Assembly: GCF_018861045.1 (NCBI RefSeq)
Contig: NZ_JAHKQJ010000007.1
Span: 830,306-894,305, forward strand
Source: Octadecabacter sp. B2R22
GTDB lineage: Bacteria; Pseudomonadota; Alphaproteobacteria; Rhodobacterales; Rhodobacteraceae
Direction: 5' to 3'
Length of the DNA stretch: 64,000 bases
A model generated the notes under the pieces. That model was not told the DNA's origin. It worked only from the letters and a program-made list of their open reading frames with translations, and ran no database searches. Every line of letters starts with the position of its first letter. Position 1 is the stretch's first letter. The translations under genes and the position numbers were made by a program. Below, in pieces: positions 56,928 through 64,000 of the stretch.

Positions 56928-58078
56928 TCCGCCGCCCTGACATCATCCATAAACGATGCCAACCGAACGAGCCCTTCACGGATATCATCAGTGGATCGTG
57001 CATACGACAAGCGCACCCATTTATGGCCTTCGACAGGGTCAAAATCCAGACCCGGCGTCACGGCAACACCCGCCTTTTCAAGTACTTGCGAACAAAACTT
57101 CACACTGTCATCCGTGTAGTCAGAAACATCCACATAAACGTAAAATGCCCCATCTGGCGGCGCAAATTTTCCCAACCCCATCTTGGGAAGTGCTTCAATC
57201 ATTAGGGCACGATTGGCGCGATAAACGTCAACATTGACGTCCAAGTCCGCTGCGCACTCCATCGCATGCAGTGCCAGTTTTTGTGACGCATGGGACGGGC
57301 AGATAAACATGTTCTGTGCCAACCGTTCGATACGGCGCACGTGGTCTTGCGGCACAACCATCCACCCAACCCGCCAACCCGTCATCGAGAAATACTTGGA
57401 AAACGAATTGATAACGTAAACTTCGTCAGTCACTTCTAGTGCCGTGACCGTGCGCCCCTCATAGCCAAGCCCATGATAAATCTCGTCGCTGATAAAGGCG
57501 GCACCTGCGACCTCGCAGGCCTGTGCAAGGCTACGCAATTCGTCCTCGCCCAACATTGTTCCGGTCGGGTTCGCTGGTGACGCCACAATAAGCCCCGCAA
57601 GGTCATGCTCAGCTACATCACCCGAAACCGGCTGCATACGGGCCGCCATCGTCGTTGGCATATCAACGGGCCGCAAATCCAACGCTTTCAGGATTTGGCG
57701 ATAAGACGGATAGCACGGCGCCCCAAGCCCAACGCGTTCACCGGTATCAAACAAAGCCGAAAACGCCAGCAGGAACGCCCCTGATGCACCTGCCGTAATA
57801 ACAACGCGTTCTGGATCAAGGGTCACCCCATACCAATCCTGATAGTGCTGTGCGATCCGTGCGCGCAATTCAGGCAAACCCAGCCCAACCGTATATCCAA
57901 GCGGCTCAGCGGCCATTTCGGCAGACAACTGCTCAATCGCCGCTGAAGGTGCGCCTGTTCCCGGCTGACCGACTTCCATGTGGATAATATGGCGTCCTGC
58001 TGCCTCGGCGGCGCGAGCGGCCTCCATTACGTCCATCACGATAAAGGGATCGACCTCACCACGGCTTGAGTTTCTCAT
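56924..58078 (-). CDS. Class I/II pyridoxal-phosphate aminotransferase
   Basis: 384 residues. The PLP lysine is in NSFSKYFSMTGWRVGW near residue 233, with ASPANPTGTM and the DEIYHGLGYEG segment (Asp of the ring nitrogen) before it, and the C-terminal WVRLSYARS arginine for the substrate carboxylate. Likely an aspartate or aromatic-type aminotransferase; exact amino acid unknown. Coupled to amiC by an ATGA overlap. Confidence 0.9.
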   Translation of the reverse strand: MRNSSRGEVDPFIVMDVMEAARAAEAAGRHIIHMEVGQPGTGAPSAAIEQLSAEMAAEPLGYTVGLGLPELRARIAQHYQDWYGVTLDPERVVITAGASGAFLLAFSALFDTGERVGLGAPCYPSYRQILKALDLRPVDMPTTMAARMQPVSGDVAEHDLAGLIVASPANPTGTMLGEDELRSLAQACEVAGAAFISDEIYHGLGYEGRTVTALEVTDEVYVINSFSKYFSMTGWRVGWMVVPQDHVRRIERLAQNMFICPSHASQKLALHAMECAADLDVNVDVYRANRALMIEALPKMGLGKFAPPDGAFYVYVDVSDYTDDSVKFCSQVLEKAGVAVTPGLDFDPVEGHKWVRLSYARSTDDIREGLVRLASFMDDVRAAE

Positions 58079-58135
58079 CTGCTCTGCCTTACCTTACTTT
58101 GAACCCTATCTGCCCCGCTATACCGGAGCCCGTCA

Positions 58136-59455
58136 ATGCGCCTTTCTGTGATCTCGCTAACCCTGTCTGTTTGTTTGGCGTTTGTGTCTCTGGCGCGGCC
58201 TGCAGAAGCAGTGCCTTTATTGCGGGATGCAGACATCGAACACAGTCTCGATCAGCTTGCAGCGCCGATCTTGCGGGCGGCAGGATTGAACCCCAACAAC
58301 GTGCGTATTCTGGTCGTCAATGACCGTGCCTTGAACGCCTTTGTGATCAACGGCCGCGCGATCTTTATCCATTCAGGCTTGTTGCAACGTCTAACCAGCG
58401 CCGAACAGCTGCAAGCGATCATTGCGCATGAGGCCGCCCATATTGCCAATGGCCATATCTCCCGCCGTCTCACCAACCTGCGAGGGGCGAACAACGCTGC
58501 AGGCTTTGGGATAGCCCTGGCACTGGCAGTAGCGCTGGCATCCGATAACCCTAGTGCCGCCGGTGGCGTTGCTGCCGGTGCCGCGAGTGCCGCGCAACGC
58601 CAGTTCTTTGCACATACCCGCGCCGAAGAATCCGCCGCAGATCAATCAAGCATCCGGTTCATGCTGCGGGCTGATGTAAATCCGCAAGCCGCCATTGAAG
58701 TGATGGATTTGTTCCGAGGTCAGGAATTACTGTCCGTGTCACGCCAAGACCCCTATGCGCGCACCCATCCGTTGACGTCTGATCGCATTCGCGCGTTGCG
58801 CGGGTTGGTTGCCGCCAACCCCGGAACGGACGCCAATAACCCGACCGCTGATTTCTGGTTTGCCCGCGCCCAAGGAAAACTAAGCGCCTTCATCCAAAAC
58901 CCTGGCTGGACCCTGCGCCGCGTGCGCGGGGATGACACCCCAGTCGGGATCATGCGCCGTGCTGTGGCGTATCATCGCCAAGCAGACGCCACCCGCGCCA
59001 TATCAGAAATGCAAAGGCTGCTCGCGCAGTACCCCAATGACGCATACTGGTATGAGTTATTCGGGCAAATTCTGCTAGAAAGCCGCCAGCCCATGCCAGC
59101 CGTGCAAGCCTATCAGAACGCAGTCGCCCTAAACGGCAATGAGCCTTTGATCCTAGGAGGATATGGCCGCGCCCTATTGGCCGTAAATTCAGCAGACAGC
59201 AACGCACGCGCCGTGCGTACGCTGGAACGTGCCCGCGCGCTTGATGGGCAATCTTCTGCGATCCTACGTGACCTCGGCCAAGCCTATGCCCGCACGGGTC
59301 AACCCGGCCTTGCATCCCTGGCCACAGCCGAACGTTACGCCCTTCAGGGCCGCATGGACGATGCGGTCATTCACGCCACCCGTGCGGCAGATCGCCTACC
59401 ACGCGGGTCTGCCCCTTGGCAGCGCGCCCAAGACGTGCTTTCTGCTGCTCAATAA
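58136..59455 (+). CDS. M48 family metalloprotease with TPR (BepA-like)
   Basis: 439 residues. A signal peptide (to about residue 24) is followed by the M48 domain with HEAAHIANGH near residue 102 (zinc motif HExxH) and AEESAADQSSIRFM as third-ligand region. The last 190 residues are TPR-like repeats (YPNDAYWYELFGQILLESRQ). This is the layout of BepA/YfgC, a periplasmic protease and chaperone for outer-membrane proteins. A DsbA-like gene follows 21 bases later. Confidence 0.92.
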   Translation: MRLSVISLTLSVCLAFVSLARPAEAVPLLRDADIEHSLDQLAAPILRAAGLNPNNVRILVVNDRALNAFVINGRAIFIHSGLLQRLTSAEQLQAIIAHEAAHIANGHISRRLTNLRGANNAAGFGIALALAVALASDNPSAAGGVAAGAASAAQRQFFAHTRAEESAADQSSIRFMLRADVNPQAAIEVMDLFRGQELLSVSRQDPYARTHPLTSDRIRALRGLVAANPGTDANNPTADFWFARAQGKLSAFIQNPGWTLRRVRGDDTPVGIMRRAVAYHRQADATRAISEMQRLLAQYPNDAYWYELFGQILLESRQPMPAVQAYQNAVALNGNEPLILGGYGRALLAVNSADSNARAVRTLERARALDGQSSAILRDLGQAYARTGQPGLASLATAERYALQGRMDDAVIHATRAADRLPRGSAPWQRAQDVLSAAQ

Positions 59456-59476
59456 CATGAACCGGAGTTCTTACTA

Positions 59477-60223
59477 ATGCGCCTTTTGTCGACCCTCTCT
59501 GCCCTCGCCCTGACTGCAACATCGGTCATGGCCCAAGACGTTGGCGAAATGAACGACGCACAGCGCGACGCCTTTCGCGCCGAGGTCCGCGCTTATCTTC
59601 TTGAGAACCCCGAAGTCTTAATGGAAGCCATCGGCGTTCTAGAGGCCCGCCAAGCCGAAGCCGAAGTCCAACGTGACGGGCGCCTTGCCGAAATCAACGC
59701 AGATGCGCTGTTCAACGATGGATATTCATACGTTGGTGGCAATCTCGACGGCGACCTCACGATTGTCGAGTTTGTTGATTACAGGTGCGGCTTTTGCCGT
59801 CGCGCCCACCCCGAAATTGCTGAACTGGTCGCATCAGATGGCAATATCCGCATTATCACCAAAGAATTCCCGATTTTGGGCGAACAGTCCCTTTTGGCGT
59901 CTCAGTTTGCGGTCGCGACCCAGATCGTTGCAGGTGACGAATCCTACAAGCTCATCTCTGACGCGCTGTTTGCGCTGCGCTCTGACGTGACGCCTGCCAG
60001 CTTGAGCTCATTGGCGGAAGCCTTTGACCTCGACGCAGATGCCATTCTTGCGGAAATGGACAGCGACGGCGTGAAAGAGGTACTTGCGGCCAACCGTGCG
60101 TTGGGTGACCGGATGCAGATCACGGGCACACCCACGTTTGTGTTTGGTGACGAAATGGTCCGCGGTTACGTCCCACTGGACGGCATGCGTGAAATCGTCA
60201 TCGCACAGCGCGACGAAAGCTAA
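59477..60223 (+). CDS. DsbA family thioredoxin-domain protein
   Basis: 248 residues. The signal peptide ends at SVMAQ near residue 20. A helical segment (about 25-70) precedes the thioredoxin domain with active site DYRCGFCRRAHPE (Cys-Gly-Phe-Cys) near residue 105 and cis-proline region ITGTPTFVFGDEMV near 215. It resembles Com1/BdbD-type oxidases that form disulfides in the periplasm. The adjacent protease may share the task of envelope protein quality control. Confidence 0.9.
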   Translation: MRLLSTLSALALTATSVMAQDVGEMNDAQRDAFRAEVRAYLLENPEVLMEAIGVLEARQAEAEVQRDGRLAEINADALFNDGYSYVGGNLDGDLTIVEFVDYRCGFCRRAHPEIAELVASDGNIRIITKEFPILGEQSLLASQFAVATQIVAGDESYKLISDALFALRSDVTPASLSSLAEAFDLDADAILAEMDSDGVKEVLAANRALGDRMQITGTPTFVFGDEMVRGYVPLDGMREIVIAQRDES

Positions 60224-60288
60224 TCACAAGCCCCCTTTGGGGCATGTGACCCTTAGTCCGATCGAGCAATCATAGACCGAAGCCCAGC

Positions 60289-61410
60289 TTAGCCCGCCGC
60301 GTTTTCTGCGGCGTCCAGTGCTGCGGCTTTGGCTTCGACCTGTTCGACGATGTGTTCAATCATGTCATCATTGCTCAGCTTATGGGATTGCTGGCCAGCA
60401 AGGTAGACCATCCCTGCCCCATTGCCGCCGCCCGTGAACCCGACATCTGTCATCAAAGCCTCACCGGGGCCATTCACGACGCAGCCAATGATGCTGAGGC
60501 TCATGGGCGTCTTGATATGCTCAAGCCGCTTTTCGAGCGCCTCAACGGTTTTAATCACATCAAACCCTTGGCGTGCACAGCTTGGGCAGGAAATGATATT
60601 CACACCGCGATGGCGCAGACCAAGAGATTTAAGAATTTCATAGCCAACTTTGACTTCTTCAACGGGATCGGCAGACAGGCTCACGCGGATCGTGTCGCCA
60701 ATCCCAGCCCACAACAATGACCCCATCCCGATGGATGATTTGATCGTGCCGGACGTCAGCCCGCCCGCCTCGGTGATCCCAAGGTGGATCGGCGCGTCTG
60801 TGACTTCGGCCAGTTGTTGATAGGCAGCGGCGGCCATGAACACGTCAGAGGCTTTGCAGCTGATCTTGAATTCATGAAAGTCGTTGTCTTGCAGGATCTT
60901 GATATGATCCATACCGGATTCAACCATCGCGTCTGGGCAAGGCTCGCCATATTTATCAAGCAGATGCTTTTCGAGTGACCCGGCGTTCACGCCAATGCGG
61001 ATCGAACAATTGTTGTCCTTGGCGGCCTTGATCACTTCACGGATGCGTTCGGGCGATCCGATGTTGCCGGGGTTGATGCGCAGACAGGCAGCGCCTGCTT
61101 CGGCGGCTTCGATGCCGCGTTTGTAATGGAAATGGATGTCAGCGACGATAGGCACCGGACTTTGCGCGCAAATCTCTTTCATGGCTGCGGCGCTGTCTTC
61201 ATCGGGTACGGAAACACGGACGATATCCGCCCCCGCATCAGCCGCCGCGCGAATCTGTGCCAATGTCGCTGCCACGTCAGGCGTCAGGGTGTTGGTCATC
61301 GTCTGCACGGTAATCGGGGCATCCCCACCCACAGGCACGTTACCCACCATGATTTGGCGGCTTTCACGGCGATAAATGTTGCGCCAAGGACGAATGTGAT
61401 TGAGCGTCAT
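60289..61410 (-). CDS. ispG: 4-hydroxy-3-methylbut-2-enyl diphosphate synthase
   Basis: 373 residues from ATG 61410 ([19 protein letters not shown]). The TIM-barrel half has [28 protein letters not shown], and the iron-sulfur part has [13 protein letters not shown] and [11 protein letters not shown] with the three cluster cysteines. It makes hydroxymethylbutenyl diphosphate in the non-mevalonate isoprenoid route. It follows the RodZ-like gene by 90 bases on the same strand. Confidence 0.96.
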   Translation of the reverse strand: MTLNHIRPWRNIYRRESRQIMVGNVPVGGDAPITVQTMTNTLTPDVAATLAQIRAAADAGADIVRVSVPDEDSAAAMKEICAQSPVPIVADIHFHYKRGIEAAEAGAACLRINPGNIGSPERIREVIKAAKDNNCSIRIGVNAGSLEKHLLDKYGEPCPDAMVESGMDHIKILQDNDFHEFKISCKASDVFMAAAAYQQLAEVTDAPIHLGITEAGGLTSGTIKSSIGMGSLLWAGIGDTIRVSLSADPVEEVKVGYEILKSLGLRHRGVNIISCPSCARQGFDVIKTVEALEKRLEHIKTPMSLSIIGCVVNGPGEALMTDVGFTGGGNGAGMVYLAGQQSHKLSNDDMIEHIVEQVEAKAAALDAAENAAG

Positions 61411-61500
61411 GAGATACCTATTGGTTGTCGCAGCACACACCTAAGCCGCACGAGGCCCATGGGCAACGGGGTGCGACAGCAGGTCTTAAGGATTTTTTGA

Positions 61501-62706
61501 TTATTGGTCAGCTTCCACAGGGGCAATGCCCTGCACTTCGGCAAAACGAACGACCTCGGCCAGATCACTGTCAGCGTCCAAATCTACGGCGGCATATGTC
61601 TCGGTCAGGTTACCAACCGACAAAGCCAAATTCGACGTCACAGAACCACGCGGGCCAACGGGACCGTAATGCGCACCATTTACCGCAAAATAGACAGCAC
61701 CGGATTCGCCAATACGAAGCGTGGCAGGATCTTCGGTTTGCGGCACATCGAATGTGTCGCCCGCCGTCATAACGGCCTCATAAATGGTTGTGCCGTCCGC
61801 AGAGCGAACACGCACCCAAGCATCGCGAACGGCGACAAGTTGAACGCCGGCACGTGGTGTTTCTGTAACCTGAACGTTCGGACCTGTGGGAGCCCCATCA
61901 TTCTGCGCAACGGCCGTGCCATCCAAAGGCACAGGCGCAGCAATTGAACCACCATTCCGCGGATCCAAGCTTGCGATCGGCCCATCACGTGGCACCAGAA
62001 CAGGCGCGTCCAGAGCTTGCGGGCGATAAAGACGGTCAAGCGCTTCCGTGCTGGGCGCTTGGAAACCGGCAACAACGTCAACACCTGCATCCGTCGCAGG
62101 CACACCGCTTCCGCCAGCCAGCGGATCAATGTCCGCAACAACAACGGGGGTATTTTCAACAGGTGCGAGCTGAACTTTCTGAACTTCTTGCAACACAGTC
62201 CAGCCACCAAAGCCAAGGCCACCGATCAAAGCGATCAGAACAGCAAACGACCCGATCGCACGCGGTTCAACCGCAGCAAACATGGCGTCATTCGCAGGAA
62301 TGAATGGCGTAGCCGGAGTGGAGAAAATATCTTTCTCAAGCCGTGGCGCAGTTGGCAAAGGCTTCGTCCCGGACGCCTGCTCGGACATACCGTGAGCCGT
62401 CGCAAAACCGGATTCGGTACAGAACGTGTCAAACGCCCAATCCGGGTCCATGTTCAGGTAGCGGGCGTAGGACCGTACGTAGCCCGCAATAAAACCGGGT
62501 GTGTCAAAAGCTGTTGGGTCGGCATTTTCAATGGCCGCAATGTAGGCTGCTTTGATCTTAAGTTCACGCTGCACATCCAATAGGCTTTTGCCCATCGTGG
62601 CGCGTTCACCCCGCATTAGATCGCCAAGGCGCAATTCAAACGCATCAAAACCCACCGTCTCAACGGTTGGTTCTTTTTTAGCGCGTCTGAACCCATTGCG
62701 GATCAT
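61501..62706 (-). CDS. RodZ-like protein (HTH, membrane helix, DUF4115)
   Basis: 401 residues. An N-terminal XRE-type helix-turn-helix (about 25-95; GKSLLDVQRELKIKAAYIAAIE) is followed by a linker, a membrane helix near 153-172 (GSFAVLIALIGGLGFGGWTV), a proline/alanine-rich periplasmic spacer and a C-terminal DUF4115 beta domain (VAVRDAWVRVRSADGTTIYE). RodZ joins MreB to the wall-elongation machine; identity with that role is inferred from architecture. Confidence 0.88.
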   Translation of the reverse strand: MIRNGFRRAKKEPTVETVGFDAFELRLGDLMRGERATMGKSLLDVQRELKIKAAYIAAIENADPTAFDTPGFIAGYVRSYARYLNMDPDWAFDTFCTESGFATAHGMSEQASGTKPLPTAPRLEKDIFSTPATPFIPANDAMFAAVEPRAIGSFAVLIALIGGLGFGGWTVLQEVQKVQLAPVENTPVVVADIDPLAGGSGVPATDAGVDVVAGFQAPSTEALDRLYRPQALDAPVLVPRDGPIASLDPRNGGSIAAPVPLDGTAVAQNDGAPTGPNVQVTETPRAGVQLVAVRDAWVRVRSADGTTIYEAVMTAGDTFDVPQTEDPATLRIGESGAVYFAVNGAHYGPVGPRGSVTSNLALSVGNLTETYAAVDLDADSDLAEVVRFAEVQGIAPVEADQ

Positions 62707-62812
62707 ACGGTTCCCTTAAAATCTGCCCCAGTTAGAATCGACTCGATTCGATATCAGCCGTTCCTTACGCTCTTATTACCACAACAAAAACCATTTTGCA
62801 CATGCAGAGAAA

Positions 62813-64000
62813 TTAGCCAGCAAGCTCGGCGCGATTCAGCGCACAGTGTGACCATAGGTCATCCAGAGCCTGTACCAGCGCATCCAGTTCATTGGGGCCA
62901 TGCACTGGCGACGGCGTAAACCGAAGCCGTTCCGTGCCACGCGGCACGGTCGGAAAGTTGATCGGCTGCACGTAAATCCCGAAATCCTGCAACAGCATGT
63001 CGGACAGTTTTTGCGTATGCACAGGGTCGCCAACGATCAGCGGGACAATGTGGCTGCCGTGATCGATGATCGGCAAGCCCAAGCCGCGCAGACGCATCTT
63101 GAGAATCTTCGCTTGTGTTTGTTGCTGATCGCGCAAGTCCTGATCACTCTTTAGGTGCGCAACCGACGCCGCCGCCCCTGCTGCAACAGCGGGTGGCAAG
63201 GACGTGGTAAAGATAAACCCAGGCGCATAGGACCGCACAGCATCGCACAGTTTGGCAGAGGCTGCGATATAACCGCCCATCACGCCAAATGCTTTGGCCA
63301 AGGTGCCGTTGAACATATCGATCCGGTCCATAAGCCCGTCGCGCTCGGCAATCCCGCCCCCGCGTGGGCCATACATGCCAACAGCATGAACTTCGTCACA
63401 ATAGGTCAGCGCGCCAAACTCGTCAGCGATGTCACAGAGTTCTTTCAACGGGCCAAAATCGCCGTCCATTGAATACACAGATTCGAACGCGATCAATTTT
63501 GGCGCTGCAGGATCGTCTGCCGCCAGCTTGGCGCGCAGATCATCCAGATCATTGTGCTTGAAAATGCGTTTTTCGCCACCGTTGCGGCGAATGCCTTCGA
63601 TCATGGACGCGTGGTTCAAGGCGTCAGAATAGATAATCAGTCCTGGAAACAGGCGCGGCAAAGTTGAAAGCGTCGCATCGTTGGCGATGTAGGCACTGGT
63701 GAACAACAAAGCATCTTCTTTGCCGTGCAGATCAGCCAGCTCGGCCTCAAGACGTTTGTGATAAACGGTTGTGCCGGAAATATTGCGCGTACCGCCAGAT
63801 CCAGCACCTGTTGCGTCCAAAGCTTCGTGCATCGCCTCAAGAACAACAGGATGTTGACCCATGCCGAGGTAGTCGTTGCCGCACCAAACCGTGATATTCT
63901 TTTGGTCACCCTCGGGTGTTGTCCAAACCGCATGCGGGTAGTTGCCCTGCTTGCGTTCAATATCGATGAATGTACGGTAGCGGCCTTCTTCGTGAAGGCG
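62813..64000 (-). CDS. hemA: 5-aminolevulinate synthase, 5'-truncated by the window
   Basis: 395 codons are visible and the frame is open to the end of the window, so only about a dozen N-terminal residues are missing. [33 protein letters not shown], the PLP lysine in [13 protein letters not shown], and the [15 protein letters not shown] tail match alphaproteobacterial HemA. It condenses glycine and succinyl-CoA, the first step of haem and bacteriochlorophyll synthesis by the C4 route. The promoter is outside the window. Confidence 0.95.
   Translation of the reverse strand, partial: RLHEEGRYRTFIDIERKQGNYPHAVWTTPEGDQKNITVWCGNDYLGMGQHPVVLEAMHEALDATGAGSGGTRNISGTTVYHKRLEAELADLHGKEDALLFTSAYIANDATLSTLPRLFPGLIIYSDALNHASMIEGIRRNGGEKRIFKHNDLDDLRAKLAADDPAAPKLIAFESVYSMDGDFGPLKELCDIADEFGALTYCDEVHAVGMYGPRGGGIAERDGLMDRIDMFNGTLAKAFGVMGGYIAASAKLCDAVRSYAPGFIFTTSLPPAVAAGAAASVAHLKSDQDLRDQQQTQAKILKMRLRGLGLPIIDHGSHIVPLIVGDPVHTQKLSDMLLQDFGIYVQPINFPTVPRGTERLRFTPSPVHGPNELDALVQALDDLWSHCALNRAELAG

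Noticed and set aside
60228-60246. GCCCCCTTTGGGGC hairpin between the DsbA-like gene and ispG
   Set aside because: Short stem and no T-run on either strand; not enough to call a terminator.
1-64000. Search for phage, integron, CRISPR or insertion-sequence hallmarks
   Set aside because: Apart from the endolysin-holin pair I found no transposase, integrase, regular spacer array or terminal inverted repeats; gene content is chromosomal throughout.

Overview
The window looks like ordinary chromosomal DNA of a marine alphaproteobacterium of the Rhodobacterales (Roseobacter group). The evidence is the gene content and order: purL-bolA-CGFS glutaredoxin, a zapA operon with an upstream coiled-coil gene, tandem GAPDH genes, amiC/mrcA/prfB, a GTA-type lysis pair inside a cytochrome c maturation operon, and a class I 5-aminolevulinate synthase. 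A GTTC-N7-GTTC SOS box of alphaproteobacterial type precedes uvrA. I cannot fix the genus from sequence alone. I see no tRNA, rRNA, CRISPR array, insertion sequence, integrase or prophage structural gene. Coding density is high and only one gap exceeds 300 bases (13351-13707).

Layout. 1-850: the 3' end of an RTX calcium-binding secreted protein with its terminator. 877-8802 (minus): an apparent operon of acyltransferase, murI, argC, ccmE, endolysin, holin, ccmF, ccmH and a PaaG-like isomerase. 8866-13350: a fused indolepyruvate:ferredoxin oxidoreductase divergent from a LysR regulator. 13351-13707: the longest gap, with an FNR-like box and a terminator hairpin that could mark a small RNA. 13708-17359: purL, bolA, a CGFS glutaredoxin and a cysteine-free glutaredoxin-fold paralogue. 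17363-18245 (minus): the ZapA division operon. 18501-25630: a central-carbon block of transketolase and two GAPDH paralogues, with a DUF4329 lipoprotein, a DUF808 membrane protein and a two-gene membrane-protein unit between the GAPDHs. LacI-type operator sequences lie before both gap genes.

25859-32566: small and stress-type genes (DUF1127, coaD, CBS protein, cupredoxin, L,D-transpeptidase, DsrE protein), then an operon of YbdK-type ligase, 3-hydroxyisobutyryl-CoA hydrolase and 3-hydroxyisobutyrate dehydrogenase (valine degradation). 32567-43065 (minus): uvrA with its SOS box, two MFS transporters, a stand-alone lpd behind a perfect 12-bp inverted repeat, a PAS-GAF-GGDEF protein, a DUF924 protein and queA. 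43086-64000: envelope functions dominate: a large AsmA/YhdP-like protein, an M23 peptidase overlapping a bactofilin gene, PBP1A, AmiC, an M48-TPR protease, a DsbA-like thioredoxin and a RodZ-like protein. Bcp, a DUF455 protein, prfB, an aminotransferase, ispG and hemA are interspersed.

No feature proves a wholly new system. The best leads are the GTA-type lysis cassette inside the ccm operon, the cysteine-free glutaredoxin, the helically spaced LacI-type operators at the gap locus with paralogues of diverging cofactor pocket, the conserved-looking 47-residue membrane protein before the second gap gene, and the FNR-box/terminator unit before purL.
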